Shown here: piece by piece, positions 7,478 to 17,239 of the stretch
How the letters are laid out: every line of letters starts with the position of its first letter
Position numbering within the stretch: position 1 is the first letter of the stretch
Assembly (NCBI GenBank): GCA_902519325.1
Contig: CABYJU010000008.1
Span: 1-57,574 of the forward strand
Length of the DNA: 57,574 bases
DNA from: an uncultured Pelagibacteraceae bacterium
GTDB lineage: Bacteria; Pseudomonadota; Alphaproteobacteria; Pelagibacterales; Pelagibacteraceae
Direction: 5' to 3'
The notes under the pieces: model-generated
What the model saw: the letters and a program-made list of their open reading frames with translations, nothing else
The model's database searches: none
Told to the model about the DNA's origin: nothing
Position numbers and translations under genes: made by a program

Positions 7478-8548
7478 GTGAAGAAATTATTATTTCTTTT
7501 ATCCTTAATATTATTCTCAACTAATTCATTTAGTAAAAATTTTCATTTTAATTTTAATAAAATTATTGAATTAGAAGCACCTTGGGGTTCGTCGTTCGTT
7601 AATGATAATGAAATGATTATTACCGAGAAAGGTGGCAAAATAAAACTTGTTAATATTTCTACAAAAAAGATAAATGAAATTGGTCATAACTTAAATTTTG
7701 TAGAATATGGACAGGGAGGATTATTGGATATTCTGTATCATGAAGATTACATTTACATCTCATACACAGAAAATAGAAATAATTGGAAGACTAGTACTTC
7801 AATTGCACGTGCAAAATTTAATAAAAATAAGTTAAATTTTAAAAATATTTTTCAAGCCAATCCACCAATTGACTCGCCTTATCATTTTGGTTCAAGACTG
7901 GTAATTAAAGACAATTATTTATTTGCTTCTGCAGGTGAAAGAGGTGGGGGAATGATTGCTCAAGATGGAAATAAACATCCAGGAAGTATAATTAGGATTT
8001 ATCTAGATGGTGGCATTCCAAAAGACAATCCTCGTTTTGAGGGGAAATCAGACTGGCTACCTGAAATATATCAAATTGGTGTAAGAAATCCTCAAGGTTT
8101 AGCTTTATCACCTTTTGATGGAAAAATTTATATGAGCAATCATGGTGCAAAAGGAGGCGATTGGTTTGGTGAAGCAAAGAAAGGTGAAAATTATGGTTGG
8201 AAAATTCTTGGATGGGGTGGCACAAATTATTCAGGTATACCAATAGGGCCAAAATGGAAACCTGGCTTTACAAAAGCCATTCAATATTGGGTTCCATCTA
8301 TAGCCACAAGTGCAATCACAATTTATAAAGGTAATGAATTTAAAGAATGGAATGGTCATGCATTAATTACTTCTCTTAAAGACAAGACTTTAAGAAAATT
8401 AGAGTTTAATGATTTATCAAACGTAAAAGAGGAAATAATATTTAAAGATAAAATTGGAAGAATCAGAGACATACAAATTCATCCTATAAATGGTAAACTA
8501 TATTTTTTAAATCAAGATGGGTTGTGGTTGATGGAAAATTCTAGTTAG
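7478..8548 (+). CDS. PQQ-type soluble sugar (glucose/sorbosone) dehydrogenase, secreted
   Basis: 356 residues starting at GTG 7478, which gives a clean signal peptide (KKLLFLLSLILFSTNSFS); an upstream in-frame start at 7442 would bury the signal sequence behind 12 residues inside the previous gene. The mature part is a six-bladed propeller of the glucose/sorbosone dehydrogenase family (YliI/Asd type): LEAPWGSSFV, GGLLDILYH, HFGSRLVIK, IYQIGVRNPQGLALSP, a GENYGWKILGWG segment and IRDIQIHPINGKLYFL near the end. Predicted periplasmic oxidation of aldose sugars using PQQ; no PQQ genes are in the window. The start is 1 bp after the SDR stop, so the two are probably co-expressed. The 3' end overlaps the convergent hydrolase by 8 bp. 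Confidence 0.88.
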   Translation: MKKLLFLLSLILFSTNSFSKNFHFNFNKIIELEAPWGSSFVNDNEMIITEKGGKIKLVNISTKKINEIGHNLNFVEYGQGGLLDILYHEDYIYISYTENRNNWKTSTSIARAKFNKNKLNFKNIFQANPPIDSPYHFGSRLVIKDNYLFASAGERGGGMIAQDGNKHPGSIIRIYLDGGIPKDNPRFEGKSDWLPEIYQIGVRNPQGLALSPFDGKIYMSNHGAKGGDWFGEAKKGENYGWKILGWGGTNYSGIPIGPKWKPGFTKAIQYWVPSIATSAITIYKGNEFKEWNGHALITSLKDKTLRKLEFNDLSNVKEEIIFKDKIGRIRDIQIHPINGKLYFLNQDGLWLMENSS

Positions 8549-9542
8549 TATCAAAAAGATCTTTAAATAATTTAAATTCACCAATTTTAAAAATAATTGC
8601 ATCATCTTTTTTAAATCCAAATTTTTCTGCATTTTGCTTAAACCTTAAAGGGGGCTCTAATATTGGTTCAAGTGATAAGACAAAAGTTCCCCAATGCATT
8701 CCAATTACTTTTTTACTTTTTAAATCTTTAGCAAGTCCAAGGGCTTCTTCAGGGTTAGTGTGGTAAGCAGAAGAATCTTTAATTGAAGCCATAGGATAAA
8801 AATTATATGCGCCAATGTTAATAAATGTTAAATCAATTGGACCATACTTGTCTCCCAATTCTTTATATATTTTTCCAACACCAGTATCACATAAAAATAA
8901 TATTTTTTTTCCCTTGTATTCAATCAAATAGCTACCCCATAAAGTTTTGTTAGTATCCGTTAAACTCCTTTTTGACCAGTGGACTGATGGCAAAAAAGTA
9001 ATATTTAAATTCTTATTTATTCTTATTTGATCATACCAATCCATTTCATTTACATCTTTAAATCTATTAATTTTAAAATATTTTTTTAGTCCTAAAGGTA
9101 CCAAAACTTTGGAATCTTTATAAGGAAATCTCATTATTGTTTTCATGTCTTGATGATCGTAGTGATTGTGAGTTAGTAGAAAAATATCTGTTCTTGGTAT
9201 CTCATTAAGTTTTAATGCTGGTTCTGTAAATCTCTTTGGCCCAAAAAATAAAGGTCCTGCATTTTTTGAAAAAACTGGATCTGTTATTATTGTGATTTCC
9301 CCTAATTTTAATAAAAATGTTGCATGACCTATCCACGCTACATAATCTTCTTTTTGGAAATTATTTAAATCCAATAAAACTTTTTCTTTTTTAATAATAT
9401 TACTCTCAGAAAAAGTCATATCTAATTTTTTTTTTTCTTGGTTAAAGACCTTAAACGACCAATTGAAATTCATATCAATCACCTTTGATCCTTCAGGATT
9501 ACGAAATGTGCCATTTGCTAAATGATGATATTTTTTTTTCAT
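8541..9542 (-). CDS. Metallo-beta-lactamase-fold hydrolase (RomA/NAPE-PLD-like)
   Basis: 333-residue metallo-hydrolase. Residues 125-130 are HNHYDH, the HxHxDH dinuclear zinc motif. It is preceded by WIGHATFLLKLGEITIITDPVFS, the characteristic first strand pair of the NAPE-PLD/RomA/UlaG branch, and followed by LPSVHWSKR, FLCDTGVG and GMHWGTF, which supply further metal ligands. The N-terminus (KYHHLANGTFRNPEGS) is like RomA-type proteins. No signal peptide. Members hydrolyse phosphodiester or lipid amide substrates, but the substrate here is unknown. The next gene on this strand, tesA, is 6 bp upstream and may be co-transcribed, suggesting lipid-related metabolism. Confidence 0.88.
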   Translation of the reverse strand: MKKKYHHLANGTFRNPEGSKVIDMNFNWSFKVFNQEKKKLDMTFSESNIIKKEKVLLDLNNFQKEDYVAWIGHATFLLKLGEITIITDPVFSKNAGPLFFGPKRFTEPALKLNEIPRTDIFLLTHNHYDHQDMKTIMRFPYKDSKVLVPLGLKKYFKINRFKDVNEMDWYDQIRINKNLNITFLPSVHWSKRSLTDTNKTLWGSYLIEYKGKKILFLCDTGVGKIYKELGDKYGPIDLTFINIGAYNFYPMASIKDSSAYHTNPEEALGLAKDLKSKKVIGMHWGTFVLSLEPILEPPLRFKQNAEKFGFKKDDAIIFKIGEFKLFKDLFDTN

Positions 9543-9548
9543 ATCCGA

Positions 9549-10157
9549 TTAATAATTTTTTGAAATAATATCTTGAATTGTATTACTTATAACTATTGTT
9601 CCAGCTTTGTTAGGATGTATGCCATCTTGTTGATTTAGATTTGGATCAAGAGCAACACCCTCTAGCAAAAATGGAATTAAAGGTAAATTATATTTTTTTG
9701 ACAATTTAGGATAAATAGCATCAAAATTTTTTTTATATTTAGTTCCATGAGATGTTGGCGCAACCATCCCAGCTATTATAATTTTTATTTTTTTACTGTT
9801 AGCAATTTTAATTATTTCTTCTAAATTTCTTTCAGTTTCGTCTGGTTGAATTCCTCTAAGCATATCATTTGCCCCAAGACCAAGGATGATTAGATCAATA
9901 CCGGGTTCTGATAAACTCCATTCTGCTCTATTCAATCCACCAGAAGAAGTACTTCCTGACACACTTCCATTTATTACTTTAATATTTAAACCACTCCTAA
10001 CGAGATTACTTTCTAAAACCAAAGATAAGTGTTGTTCTTTAGGTAAACCATAACCCGCCATTAAACTATCGCCGAATAATATAACCTTTTCTATTGCACT
10101 TGCATTTATGTGCACTAGAAAGAATAACAATATTTTTATAAATAAACTTTTATTCAT
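9549..10157 (-). CDS. tesA: Periplasmic esterase TesA (acyl-CoA thioesterase I / lysophospholipase L1)
   Basis: SGNH/GDSL hydrolase of 202 residues. I use the ATG at 10155-10157 because it places a signal peptide (NKSLFIKILLFFLVHINASA) at the N-terminus; an upstream in-frame start would add 21 residues overlapping the divergent gene. Block I is VILFGDSLMAGYG with the nucleophilic Ser, block III contains GLGANDMLRG, and block V is DGIHPNKAG with the catalytic Asp and His. The start codon overlaps that of the ABC ATPase on the other strand (CATG). The E. coli tesA-ybbA-ybbP arrangement is the same, supporting the name. Confidence 0.92.
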   Translation of the reverse strand: MNKSLFIKILLFFLVHINASAIEKVILFGDSLMAGYGLPKEQHLSLVLESNLVRSGLNIKVINGSVSGSTSSGGLNRAEWSLSEPGIDLIILGLGANDMLRGIQPDETERNLEEIIKIANSKKIKIIIAGMVAPTSHGTKYKKNFDAIYPKLSKKYNLPLIPFLLEGVALDPNLNQQDGIHPNKAGTIVISNTIQDIISKNY

Positions 10158-10821
10158 GAACACACTTCTTAAATTAAAAAAAATAAATCTCAAATACCAA
10201 ACTGGGAAGGACAATATCAATGTTTTAAAAAATATTGATTTAACTATAAAAAAAAAAGAAACTGTATCTGTGGTTGGAGAAAGTGGGTCAGGAAAAACAA
10301 GCTTGATTATGCTTATTGGAGGACTAGAACGTCCAACCTCAGGGAAAATTATATTTCAAGACAGGGAAATAACAAATCTTAATGAAGACGAAGTATCTGA
10401 AATTAGAAAGCAAAATATAGGAATTATATTTCAATCTTTCTATTTAATTCCAAATTATACAGCTGTTGAAAATGTAGCTTTAACACTTGAACTTAATGAA
10501 TTTAAAAATCCAGAGAGAGAAGCAAAAATTTTATTAGATCGATTTGGTCTAAAACATAGATTCAATAATCTTCCAAGTCAATTATCTGGCGGAGAGCAAC
10601 AACGTGTGGCGATTGCAAGAGCTATTGCAATGAAACCAGATTTGATTTTAGCTGATGAACCAACTGGTAATCTAGATACCGAAAACTCAATAATGATCTC
10701 TCAAATTTTATTTAAATACGTCAAAGAAGAAGGGTCTTCTTTAATAATGGTGACACATGATCCAAAATTAGCAGACAAAGCAAAACGAAAAATTAAAATC
10801 AAAGATGGAAAAATTAAATAA
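10156..10821 (+). CDS. ybbA: ABC transporter ATP-binding protein, YbbA/LolD-like
   Basis: 221-residue ATPase of the MacB/LolD/YbbA class. Walker A is GESGSGKTS, the signature is [14 protein letters not shown], Walker B is [12 protein letters not shown] and the H-loop is VTHD. I start at ATG 10156, where the family-like [14 protein letters not shown] begins; an in-frame ATG at 10108 would run 48 bp into tesA. The following permease overlaps by 17 bp, so both make one complex at the inner membrane. Adjacent divergent tesA matches E. coli ybbA. The biological substrate is not established. Confidence 0.93.
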   Translation: MNTLLKLKKINLKYQTGKDNINVLKNIDLTIKKKETVSVVGESGSGKTSLIMLIGGLERPTSGKIIFQDREITNLNEDEVSEIRKQNIGIIFQSFYLIPNYTAVENVALTLELNEFKNPEREAKILLDRFGLKHRFNNLPSQLSGGEQQRVAIARAIAMKPDLILADEPTGNLDTENSIMISQILFKYVKEEGSSLIMVTHDPKLADKAKRKIKIKDGKIK

Positions 10822-13342
10822 TTCTTCGGAGTTAAGTTTAATATTCAAGTATGCTTTAAAGGATTTAAGCAGAAATTATAAAAAAATTTCAAGCATTATT
10901 GTAACCCTGTTTATCAGTCTTTTTATTTTAAGTGCCATCTTTACAATCGAAGATAGTTTAAAAAAAGAGCTTAATGATAATGCAAAAGTTCTTTTGGGTG
11001 GAGATCTCGAAATCGATTATAACCGTAATCAGGGGGATCTTAATTTAGTCAATAAAGTAAAGGAATTTTCAACTGTCTCACAAATGATAGAGTTCAGCAC
11101 AATGCTTTCTACGATAGGCAGAGAAAAAAATAAATCATTATTTACAAGAATTAAAACAGTTGATGAAAAATATCCACTTTACGGTGAAGTTGTTTATGAG
11201 CCAGAGGATGCTTATGAAAGAATGCAAAAGGAACCAAAGACAATTTTGATTAATGAAAGTTTATCAAAAACTTTAAAGATAAAAATAAATGACAAAGTTA
11301 AGTTACAAGATCAAAGTTTCATAGTTGTTGGAATTATAAAATCTGTACCTGATGTCAGTGGGTTTGTAGCTTTTGGAGATTGGGCATTAGCAGGAAAACA
11401 AACTTTGGAGATACTAAAACTAAATGGAATAGGTAGTTTTTTAAATTATGAATATAAAGTAAAATTTAAACCAAGTGATGATCCAGAAAAAATAGAAAGT
11501 AAGATCAAAGATATTTTTAAAGATGACCAAAAAGTAAAACTTAGATTTCCAGAAAATTCAGCAAGTGGCTTAAAAAGGATAATTAATAATTTTTCCCAAT
11601 TTCTCTCTTTAGTTTCAATTAGTGCAGTGTTAATTGCTGGAATAGGTATCGCTAATACATTGTTGTCATTTATAAACCAGAACAATATGTCTATAGCTGT
11701 AAGAAAAGCTGTAGGATTTTATTCAGGGAATATAAAAACACTTTATTATCTTCAATTATTAATATTATTATTTATTATTACTGTAATTTCTTATGGCTCA
11801 AGTTTTTTAATTGTACCAATTGCAGATAAATATTTATCTGATGGGTTGGGATTAAATGTTTATCCAAAATTCTCTTTAATTAATTTTATAAAAATATTTA
11901 TTGTAGGTTTGTTAGTTCTTATAATTTTTTCAATACCAACAATAAGTTCAATTGATCAAGTTAAAGCATCAAACCTATTTAGAAATGTATTCCAAAACCT
12001 GCAATTTTATTACTCAAAAAAGTCGGTTATTTTGAGTTTTATCTTGTTATCATTTTTAGTTTTATTGTTTACACTAGGATCTGAAAGGCCTTCTTATAGC
12101 TTGGGTTATTTTCTGGCTTTTTTTGTATGTCTAATTGTATTTTTTTTACTTTCTAAAATTATAATTTATTTACTGAAAAAGTTTAATTTTATTTCAAATA
12201 TCTCTTTAAAAGTATCGATAAAAAATATAACACAAACAAAAAGTATCACTCCTATCACAATTATGTCTTTAGGCTTAGGTGTAACTTTATTATTAACTTT
12301 AGCTTTAGTTGGAACAAATTTTAAAAGAGAAATTGCAAGATCTATTCCAGATATTGCTCCTGATTATTTTTTTGTTGGAATTCAAAAAGGTGAAAAGAAA
12401 AAATTTGAACAAAGTGTTTACAAAATGAACCCTGATGCAAACATTGAAATAGTACCTATGGTTTCTTCCGGAATAGTAAAAATTAATGGTGTGAATCCAA
12501 ATAGCTATATTAAACCAGATAATGATAGTTATTGGGTAATTGGAAGTGAAAGAAGATCTTCTTGGGTTGAAAATATACCTAAAGATAACCCAATTTTAAA
12601 GGGAGAATGGTGGGATTTATCTAAACCTAACCAACTTCAGATATCGCTTGATGCAAAAGTAGCTAAAGATTTTAATATTGAGTTAGGAGATATTTTTACT
12701 TTAAATATTTATGGTCGAGAAATTGATGGAGAAATAGTCAATTTTAGAGAAGTTGATTATCGTGATCTAAGTATTAATTTTGCCATGTTATTTAATCCAC
12801 AATTTGCAAAAAAAATTCCTCATGAATATTTAGCAACTGCTAAGTTTAAAAATCCAGATAATTTTGATGAAACCAAAATGTTAGAAGTATTACCGAGTTT
12901 ATCTATGATAAAAATTGCTGATTACTTAAACAAAGTAACATCAGTTTTAAATAAAGTTTTCATAGCTGTAACCTTAATTTCTGGTGTTACAATTGTCATT
13001 GGATTGATTGTTATCTCAAGTGCTATAATGGTCCAAGGAAAAGTAAAAGAGTACCAAAATCTTGTGTTTAAAATTTTAGGTTTTTCTAAAAAAGAAATTA
13101 TATTTACCTCTTTAATAGAATTTATAATTATTTTTATGTCGGTAATATTAATTGCAATATTTTTTGCAGTGATTGGATCAAAATTTATTATGGAGAATAT
13201 TTTTGAATTGGTTTGGCAATTTGATTTTAAAGTTTTAATTTTCCTTGGTGCCTCTATAGGAATTCTGACCTTGATTTTAATTATGCTAACTAATCTTATA
13301 TACCTAAATCCTAAAGTCTATCCACTAATAAGAAATCAATAA
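10805..13342 (+). CDS. ybbP: FtsX-like ABC permease, YbbP-like
   Basis: 845-residue membrane protein with two FtsX/MacB-type permease halves. Hydrophobic segments are near residues 28-46, then three segments around 265-380, a pair around 400-450, one near 485-505, and a final cluster between about 720 and 835. Large extracytoplasmic domains lie between them (about 50-260 and 505-710). The length is close to E. coli YbbP. It forms a transporter with the upstream ATPase, whose gene it overlaps. Probably acts in envelope lipid or protein handling, not conventional solute uptake; this is inference from the family and the tesA neighbour. Confidence 0.9.
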   Translation: MEKLNNSSELSLIFKYALKDLSRNYKKISSIIVTLFISLFILSAIFTIEDSLKKELNDNAKVLLGGDLEIDYNRNQGDLNLVNKVKEFSTVSQMIEFSTMLSTIGREKNKSLFTRIKTVDEKYPLYGEVVYEPEDAYERMQKEPKTILINESLSKTLKIKINDKVKLQDQSFIVVGIIKSVPDVSGFVAFGDWALAGKQTLEILKLNGIGSFLNYEYKVKFKPSDDPEKIESKIKDIFKDDQKVKLRFPENSASGLKRIINNFSQFLSLVSISAVLIAGIGIANTLLSFINQNNMSIAVRKAVGFYSGNIKTLYYLQLLILLFIITVISYGSSFLIVPIADKYLSDGLGLNVYPKFSLINFIKIFIVGLLVLIIFSIPTISSIDQVKASNLFRNVFQNLQFYYSKKSVILSFILLSFLVLLFTLGSERPSYSLGYFLAFFVCLIVFFLLSKIIIYLLKKFNFISNISLKVSIKNITQTKSITPITIMSLGLGVTLLLTLALVGTNFKREIARSIPDIAPDYFFVGIQKGEKKKFEQSVYKMNPDANIEIVPMVSSGIVKINGVNPNSYIKPDNDSYWVIGSERRSSWVENIPKDNPILKGEWWDLSKPNQLQISLDAKVAKDFNIELGDIFTLNIYGREIDGEIVNFREVDYRDLSINFAMLFNPQFAKKIPHEYLATAKFKNPDNFDETKMLEVLPSLSMIKIADYLNKVTSVLNKVFIAVTLISGVTIVIGLIVISSAIMVQGKVKEYQNLVFKILGFSKKEIIFTSLIEFIIIFMSVILIAIFFAVIGSKFIMENIFELVWQFDFKVLIFLGASIGILTLILIMLTNLIYLNPKVYPLIRNQ

Positions 13343-13348
13343 TAAATT

Positions 13349-14194
13349 TTATTTATTTGCTCTCTTAAAACACTCAATTGTATTTTTAAGTAAACATGCA
13401 ATAGTCATCGGTCCAACTCCACCTGGAACTGGAGTTAAAGCTTTTGCAACTTTTGATACTTCATCAAATGCGACATCACCAACTAAGCCGTTTTCAGTTT
13501 TATTAATTCCAACATCAATAACAATTGCATCTTTTTTCACCCAGTCACCCTTTATAAGCTCAGGGATTCCAACAGCAGCAACTATAATATCACCTTTTAA
13601 ACATTCACCCTTAAGATCATTTGTTTTTGAATGAGTAATTGTAACTGTGCAATTTTCTTTCAACAACAACTGAGTCATTGGCTTACCATTTAAATTTGAT
13701 CTTCCAACAATTACGGCCTTTTTTCCATTAAGGTTTGGTTCAATTTTTTTTATTAATAAATAACAACCTAAAGGAGTGCATGGAATAGAACTTTCATAAC
13801 CTGAAGATAGATTGCCAACATTCATGGGATGAAATCCATCTACATCTTTGTCTGGCAAAATCGCCTCTATAACTTTTTGTTTATCAATGTGTTTTGGGAG
13901 TGGTAGCTGAACTAAAATTCCTGAAACAGAGACGTCATTGTTAAGTTCATCAATTTTTTTTAAAACTTCACTTTCTTCAACACTATCAGGGTATCTAATC
14001 ACCTCTGATTTAAGACCTACTTCATTGGCAGATTTCTCTTTGTTTCTCACATAAATTTGACTAGGAGCTAAATCCCCTATCAATATAACCGTTAAACCTG
14101 GTACTTTATTGTGCTTATCTTTTAAGGATAATACCTCTTTTTTAAGCTCTTCTCTTAAATCAGCAGCAGCTTTTTTTCCATCAATTAAAATCAT
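13349..14194 (-). CDS. folD: Bifunctional methylenetetrahydrofolate dehydrogenase/cyclohydrolase FolD
   Basis: 281 residues, full length. Interconverts 5,10-methylene-, methenyl- and 10-formyl-tetrahydrofolate. The catalytic YxxxK is Tyr48/Lys52 in the segment IYVRNKEKSANEVG. VQLPLPKHI follows, and the DKDVDGFHPMNVG loop is intact. The NADP motif is VGRSNLNGKPM. The C-terminus has TPVPGGVGPMTIACLL. It stands at the end of a minus-strand run hemC-hemD-mscS-yggT-folD with spacers of 1-4 bp or small overlaps, so these probably share a transcript. 10-formyl-THF supplies PurH, also in the window. Confidence 0.97.
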   Translation of the reverse strand: MILIDGKKAAADLREELKKEVLSLKDKHNKVPGLTVILIGDLAPSQIYVRNKEKSANEVGLKSEVIRYPDSVEESEVLKKIDELNNDVSVSGILVQLPLPKHIDKQKVIEAILPDKDVDGFHPMNVGNLSSGYESSIPCTPLGCYLLIKKIEPNLNGKKAVIVGRSNLNGKPMTQLLLKENCTVTITHSKTNDLKGECLKGDIIVAAVGIPELIKGDWVKKDAIVIDVGINKTENGLVGDVAFDEVSKVAKALTPVPGGVGPMTIACLLKNTIECFKRANK

Positions 14195-14197
14195 TTA

Positions 14198-14488
14198 TTA
14201 AAATATTAGTGGTGCAATGTAAATCTTCATACACATTTCTAAGAACCATATCAACAAAAGAAGTACGATAGGTGAAATATCAAAAGCTCCAAGGTTAGGT
14301 AAAAATCTTCTAATTCTAATTAAAATTGGTTCTGTCATTTTATAAGTGAAATCTAATATTAAATATACAAACCGATTACTGGTATTTAATACATTAAAAG
14401 CAACTAACCAGCTTACAACGACATTTGCTATTACAACATATGAATAAAGTTTTAAAATTTGAAGAGCTAAATAAAATATAGCAATCAT
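14198..14488 (-). CDS. yggT: YggT family membrane protein
   Basis: 96 residues, one YggT unit. A first hydrophobic helix at about 1-25 ends in VVSWLVAFNVLN. It is followed by the conserved amphipathic TEPILIRIRRFLPNLGAFDISPIVLLLL, which is the family hallmark. The YggT family is implicated in osmotic tolerance and envelope/division functions, but no biochemical activity is known. ATG overlaps the TGA of the upstream MscS-type gene (ATGA), suggesting coupled translation, and the neighbouring mechanosensitive channel is consistent with an osmotic role. Confidence 0.9.
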   Translation of the reverse strand: MIAIFYLALQILKLYSYVVIANVVVSWLVAFNVLNTSNRFVYLILDFTYKMTEPILIRIRRFLPNLGAFDISPIVLLLLIWFLEMCMKIYIAPLIF

Positions 14489-15570
14489 TTTTTTTCAACA
14501 TAGATAGACTGACTTGGAAATGCAAAAGCGGCCCCCTTACCTTCAACAATTTTTTTTATTTCGAGTGCCAAATTTTCTTTAACTTGTAAATAATTAGTCC
14601 AACTATTTGTTTTTGTAAAACATCTAACATACATATCAATTGAGCTATCTGAAAACTTATCAATTCTTACAGCAACACCCACTGATTGGTCATAATCATC
14701 ACCTTTTTTAATATGATCTTCAATTTCGTTTCTTATTGTTTTTAATTGCTCAATTGTAGTGTCATATTGAAGAGTTATTATCCAGCTAATTGCCCAATTA
14801 GTTTTTCTAGTATTATTAATTACTGCATTTTCAGCAAATTGGAAGTTTGGGATAATTGCTAATGACTTATCAAATTTTCTTATAACTGTTGATCTAAATC
14901 CTATATTTTCAACAACCCCCTCAATAATTCCATCAACTTTTATCCAATCACCAATTCTAAATCTTTTTTCAACTAAAACTAAGATTCCTGAGATTAAATT
15001 TTTAAATAAATCCTGAGCACCTAATGCTACCGCTACTCCAAATAAACCCAATCCTGCGATTATTGGTCCAATTTTAATTCCCCATAGTTCAAGAACAGCT
15101 GCTGCGCCTAATATAAAAATTAAAATTTTAAGAGACTTTATAATCCAACCTATTAATTCTTTTGTAAGAACTTTATCTAATCCACTTAATACATATGATA
15201 TTGGTTCAATTATTTGATGTATTATCCAAAATAATAAAATTGTAATTAATGTTCTATTAACGTTATCTATGAAACCCCTAGTCTCATTATCAAATGACAT
15301 ATAATAACTAGCAAAAAAAACACCCAGAACAATTGGAAGAAACCTAGCTGGACCCTCCATGGATTTAACAAAAGTATCATCTAATTTATTTGTTGTTCTT
15401 TTTGAAATTAATTCTAATTTTTTTATTACAAGTTTGCTAATTAGACCTCTAAATATTAAAAATAATATAAATATTCCAAGACCTACTATTATCTGAAAGA
15501 AATCTACTCCAAGAATTCCCTGCTTCCATACAGATAAAAATAACTCATTTAGTTTATTTAAAACGTCCAT
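14485..15570 (-). CDS. Small-conductance mechanosensitive channel (MscS family)
   Basis: 361 residues. Predicted inner-membrane channel opened by membrane tension. Hydrophobic segments occur at about 20-40, 75-90, 105-125 and 145-175; the last pore-lining helix contains GPIIAGLGLFGVAVALGAQDLFKN, the Gly/Ala-rich TM3 of the MscS family. The cytosolic beta domain follows with VEKRFRIGDWIKVDGIIEGVVENIGFRST, also diagnostic, and a C-terminal alpha/beta domain. It overlaps yggT by 4 bp and lies 2 bp after hemD. Confidence 0.93.
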   Translation of the reverse strand: MDVLNKLNELFLSVWKQGILGVDFFQIIVGLGIFILFLIFRGLISKLVIKKLELISKRTTNKLDDTFVKSMEGPARFLPIVLGVFFASYYMSFDNETRGFIDNVNRTLITILLFWIIHQIIEPISYVLSGLDKVLTKELIGWIIKSLKILIFILGAAAVLELWGIKIGPIIAGLGLFGVAVALGAQDLFKNLISGILVLVEKRFRIGDWIKVDGIIEGVVENIGFRSTVIRKFDKSLAIIPNFQFAENAVINNTRKTNWAISWIITLQYDTTIEQLKTIRNEIEDHIKKGDDYDQSVGVAVRIDKFSDSSIDMYVRCFTKTNSWTNYLQVKENLALEIKKIVEGKGAAFAFPSQSIYVEKK

Positions 15571-15572
15571 TT

Positions 15573-16271
15573 TTAAATTTTATATAGTAAAAACTCTTCT
15601 TCACCAGGGTTAAAAAGAAAAATTTTTTTCCATTTAATGTCATTTAACGTTGATGATGCTTTTTCACCTATGCACATTAGATTTGTATCCATCCATATAT
15701 TATCTAATTTATATTTTTTTATGATATTAAGAAAAGCTCTTGCGCTATTTTCAGAATATATAAAAACCATATCAGGGGGAGATGATTTTATGTCAGTTAA
15801 AAAATTAATATCCAAATTTTCGTTTGGTATTGCGGTGTAGTTTATAACTCTCTTAATAACATAATGTTCTGAAATTAGATCTTTTTGTAGGTCATATGAT
15901 ACTATTTCACCACTCACATAAAGTATTGATCCAATTTTTGGATCAAAATTTTGTAAAATTAATTCCTTAAGATTATTTACATTTCCATCGGCACAAAAAA
16001 TATTTTGAAAACCAGATTCTTTCGCTATTCTTTCTGTTGCATGACCAACACAAAAACAAAATATATTTTTATTTACTTTTGAAATATCTAAATTCTTTAG
16101 AGCATTTGCGCTAGTAAATATTATTCCATTAAATTGTGAAAAATCTATTTCTGGTATTTCTACCTTTTTTATTTGTAATAAAGGTAAATGTGAAACTTTA
16201 TGATTCATTGAATGAAGCATTAATATCAACTTTTTACTATCTTCTAATGGTCTAGTTAGTAAAATATGCAT
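15573..16271 (-). CDS. hemD: Uroporphyrinogen-III synthase
   Basis: 232 residues. Cyclises hydroxymethylbilane to uroporphyrinogen III. The N-terminus ILLTRPLEDSKKL is the family start, with NGIIFTSANALKNL, CVGHATERIAKESGF and VFIYSENSARAFL all in the expected order; these match the two-domain HemD fold even though the family is poorly conserved. Placed 1 bp after hemC, the enzyme that supplies its substrate, which makes the call secure. Confidence 0.92.
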   Translation of the reverse strand: MHILLTRPLEDSKKLILMLHSMNHKVSHLPLLQIKKVEIPEIDFSQFNGIIFTSANALKNLDISKVNKNIFCFCVGHATERIAKESGFQNIFCADGNVNNLKELILQNFDPKIGSILYVSGEIVSYDLQKDLISEHYVIKRVINYTAIPNENLDINFLTDIKSSPPDMVFIYSENSARAFLNIIKKYKLDNIWMDTNLMCIGEKASSTLNDIKWKKIFLFNPGEEEFLLYKI

Positions 16272-16272
16272 G

Positions 16273-17184
16273 CTAGTTTTTATATGAACCTTTTGATTGC
16301 ATTTTTAGCTTTTCTCCAATAGATCTGCTTAAAACTTTTATTTTATCTTTTTCTATAATTTCTTTAATAAAATATCTTTGATTTCCATCGACAGAAAAAA
16401 GTTCTGTTCTTATTTCGACTTTTTTCTCAATTAATTTTGCATATACACCAACTGCTGTATCGCAATCTCCTTCTAGAACTTTTAAAACTTCTCTCTCTGC
16501 ATTTGCGATAGTTCTCGTGTCTTTATCATTTATGTTTTCAAGCAGTTTTTTTATTTTGTCATCTTCAGCTCTACATTGTATTGCTATAATACCTTGTCCA
16601 GCACAAGGTATAAGTTCATCAACAGTAAATTCTTGTGAAATTTTATGTTCCAAGTTTAATACTTCTAGTCCTGCTTTTGAGAGAAGTATTGCATCGTAAT
16701 CTCCTTTTTCCAATTTTTGAATTCGAGTGTCAACATTTCCTCTAATTAATTTATATTTTAAGTTTTTTCTTTTTTTTTTAAGTTGATATTCCCTTCTGTA
16801 TGAAGAAGTACCAATAACTGAGCCTGGCTCTAAATCAACAAATTTAATATTATTTTTACTTATTAAAACTTCATTTGGTGAATTTCTTTCCAAATAATAA
16901 TTTGTTAATAATTTGTCTGTCTCAACTGTTGGCATATCTTTAAGGGCATGAACAGCAATATCTATTTCTTTATTAATTAATTCTCTTTCAATTTGACTGG
17001 AGAACAATCCTTTGCCACCTATATCTGATAATCTTTCATTTTGTTTTTTATCTCCAACAGTGAGAATTTTTTTTAATTTTATTTCGTTTGAGTAGAACTT
17101 CTTTAATTTTTGTATTACTTTCTCCGCATAAATTAAAGCTAACTTGCTTCCTCGAGAACCTACTGTTAATGAAGTTTTTTTCAT
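16273..17184 (-). CDS. hemC: Porphobilinogen deaminase (hydroxymethylbilane synthase)
   Basis: 303 residues. Condenses four porphobilinogens into hydroxymethylbilane. The sequence begins LTVGSRGSKLAL, then GGKGLFSSQIE, DIAVHALKDMPT, GTSSYRREYQL, RGNVDTRIQKL and LIPCAGQGIIAIQCR, all family motifs. The dipyrromethane-cofactor cysteine is Cys241 in EGDCDTAVGVYAK. First gene of the minus-strand hemC-hemD-mscS-yggT-folD run; the 55-bp gap to tsaD should hold divergent promoters. Confidence 0.97.
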   Translation of the reverse strand: MKKTSLTVGSRGSKLALIYAEKVIQKLKKFYSNEIKLKKILTVGDKKQNERLSDIGGKGLFSSQIERELINKEIDIAVHALKDMPTVETDKLLTNYYLERNSPNEVLISKNNIKFVDLEPGSVIGTSSYRREYQLKKKRKNLKYKLIRGNVDTRIQKLEKGDYDAILLSKAGLEVLNLEHKISQEFTVDELIPCAGQGIIAIQCRAEDDKIKKLLENINDKDTRTIANAEREVLKVLEGDCDTAVGVYAKLIEKKVEIRTELFSVDGNQRYFIKEIIEKDKIKVLSRSIGEKLKMQSKGSYKN

Positions 17185-17239
17185 ATAATTTATTTTTATT
17201 ACATTCTTATAGTTTAATTGTGTAATAATAAAAAAATAT

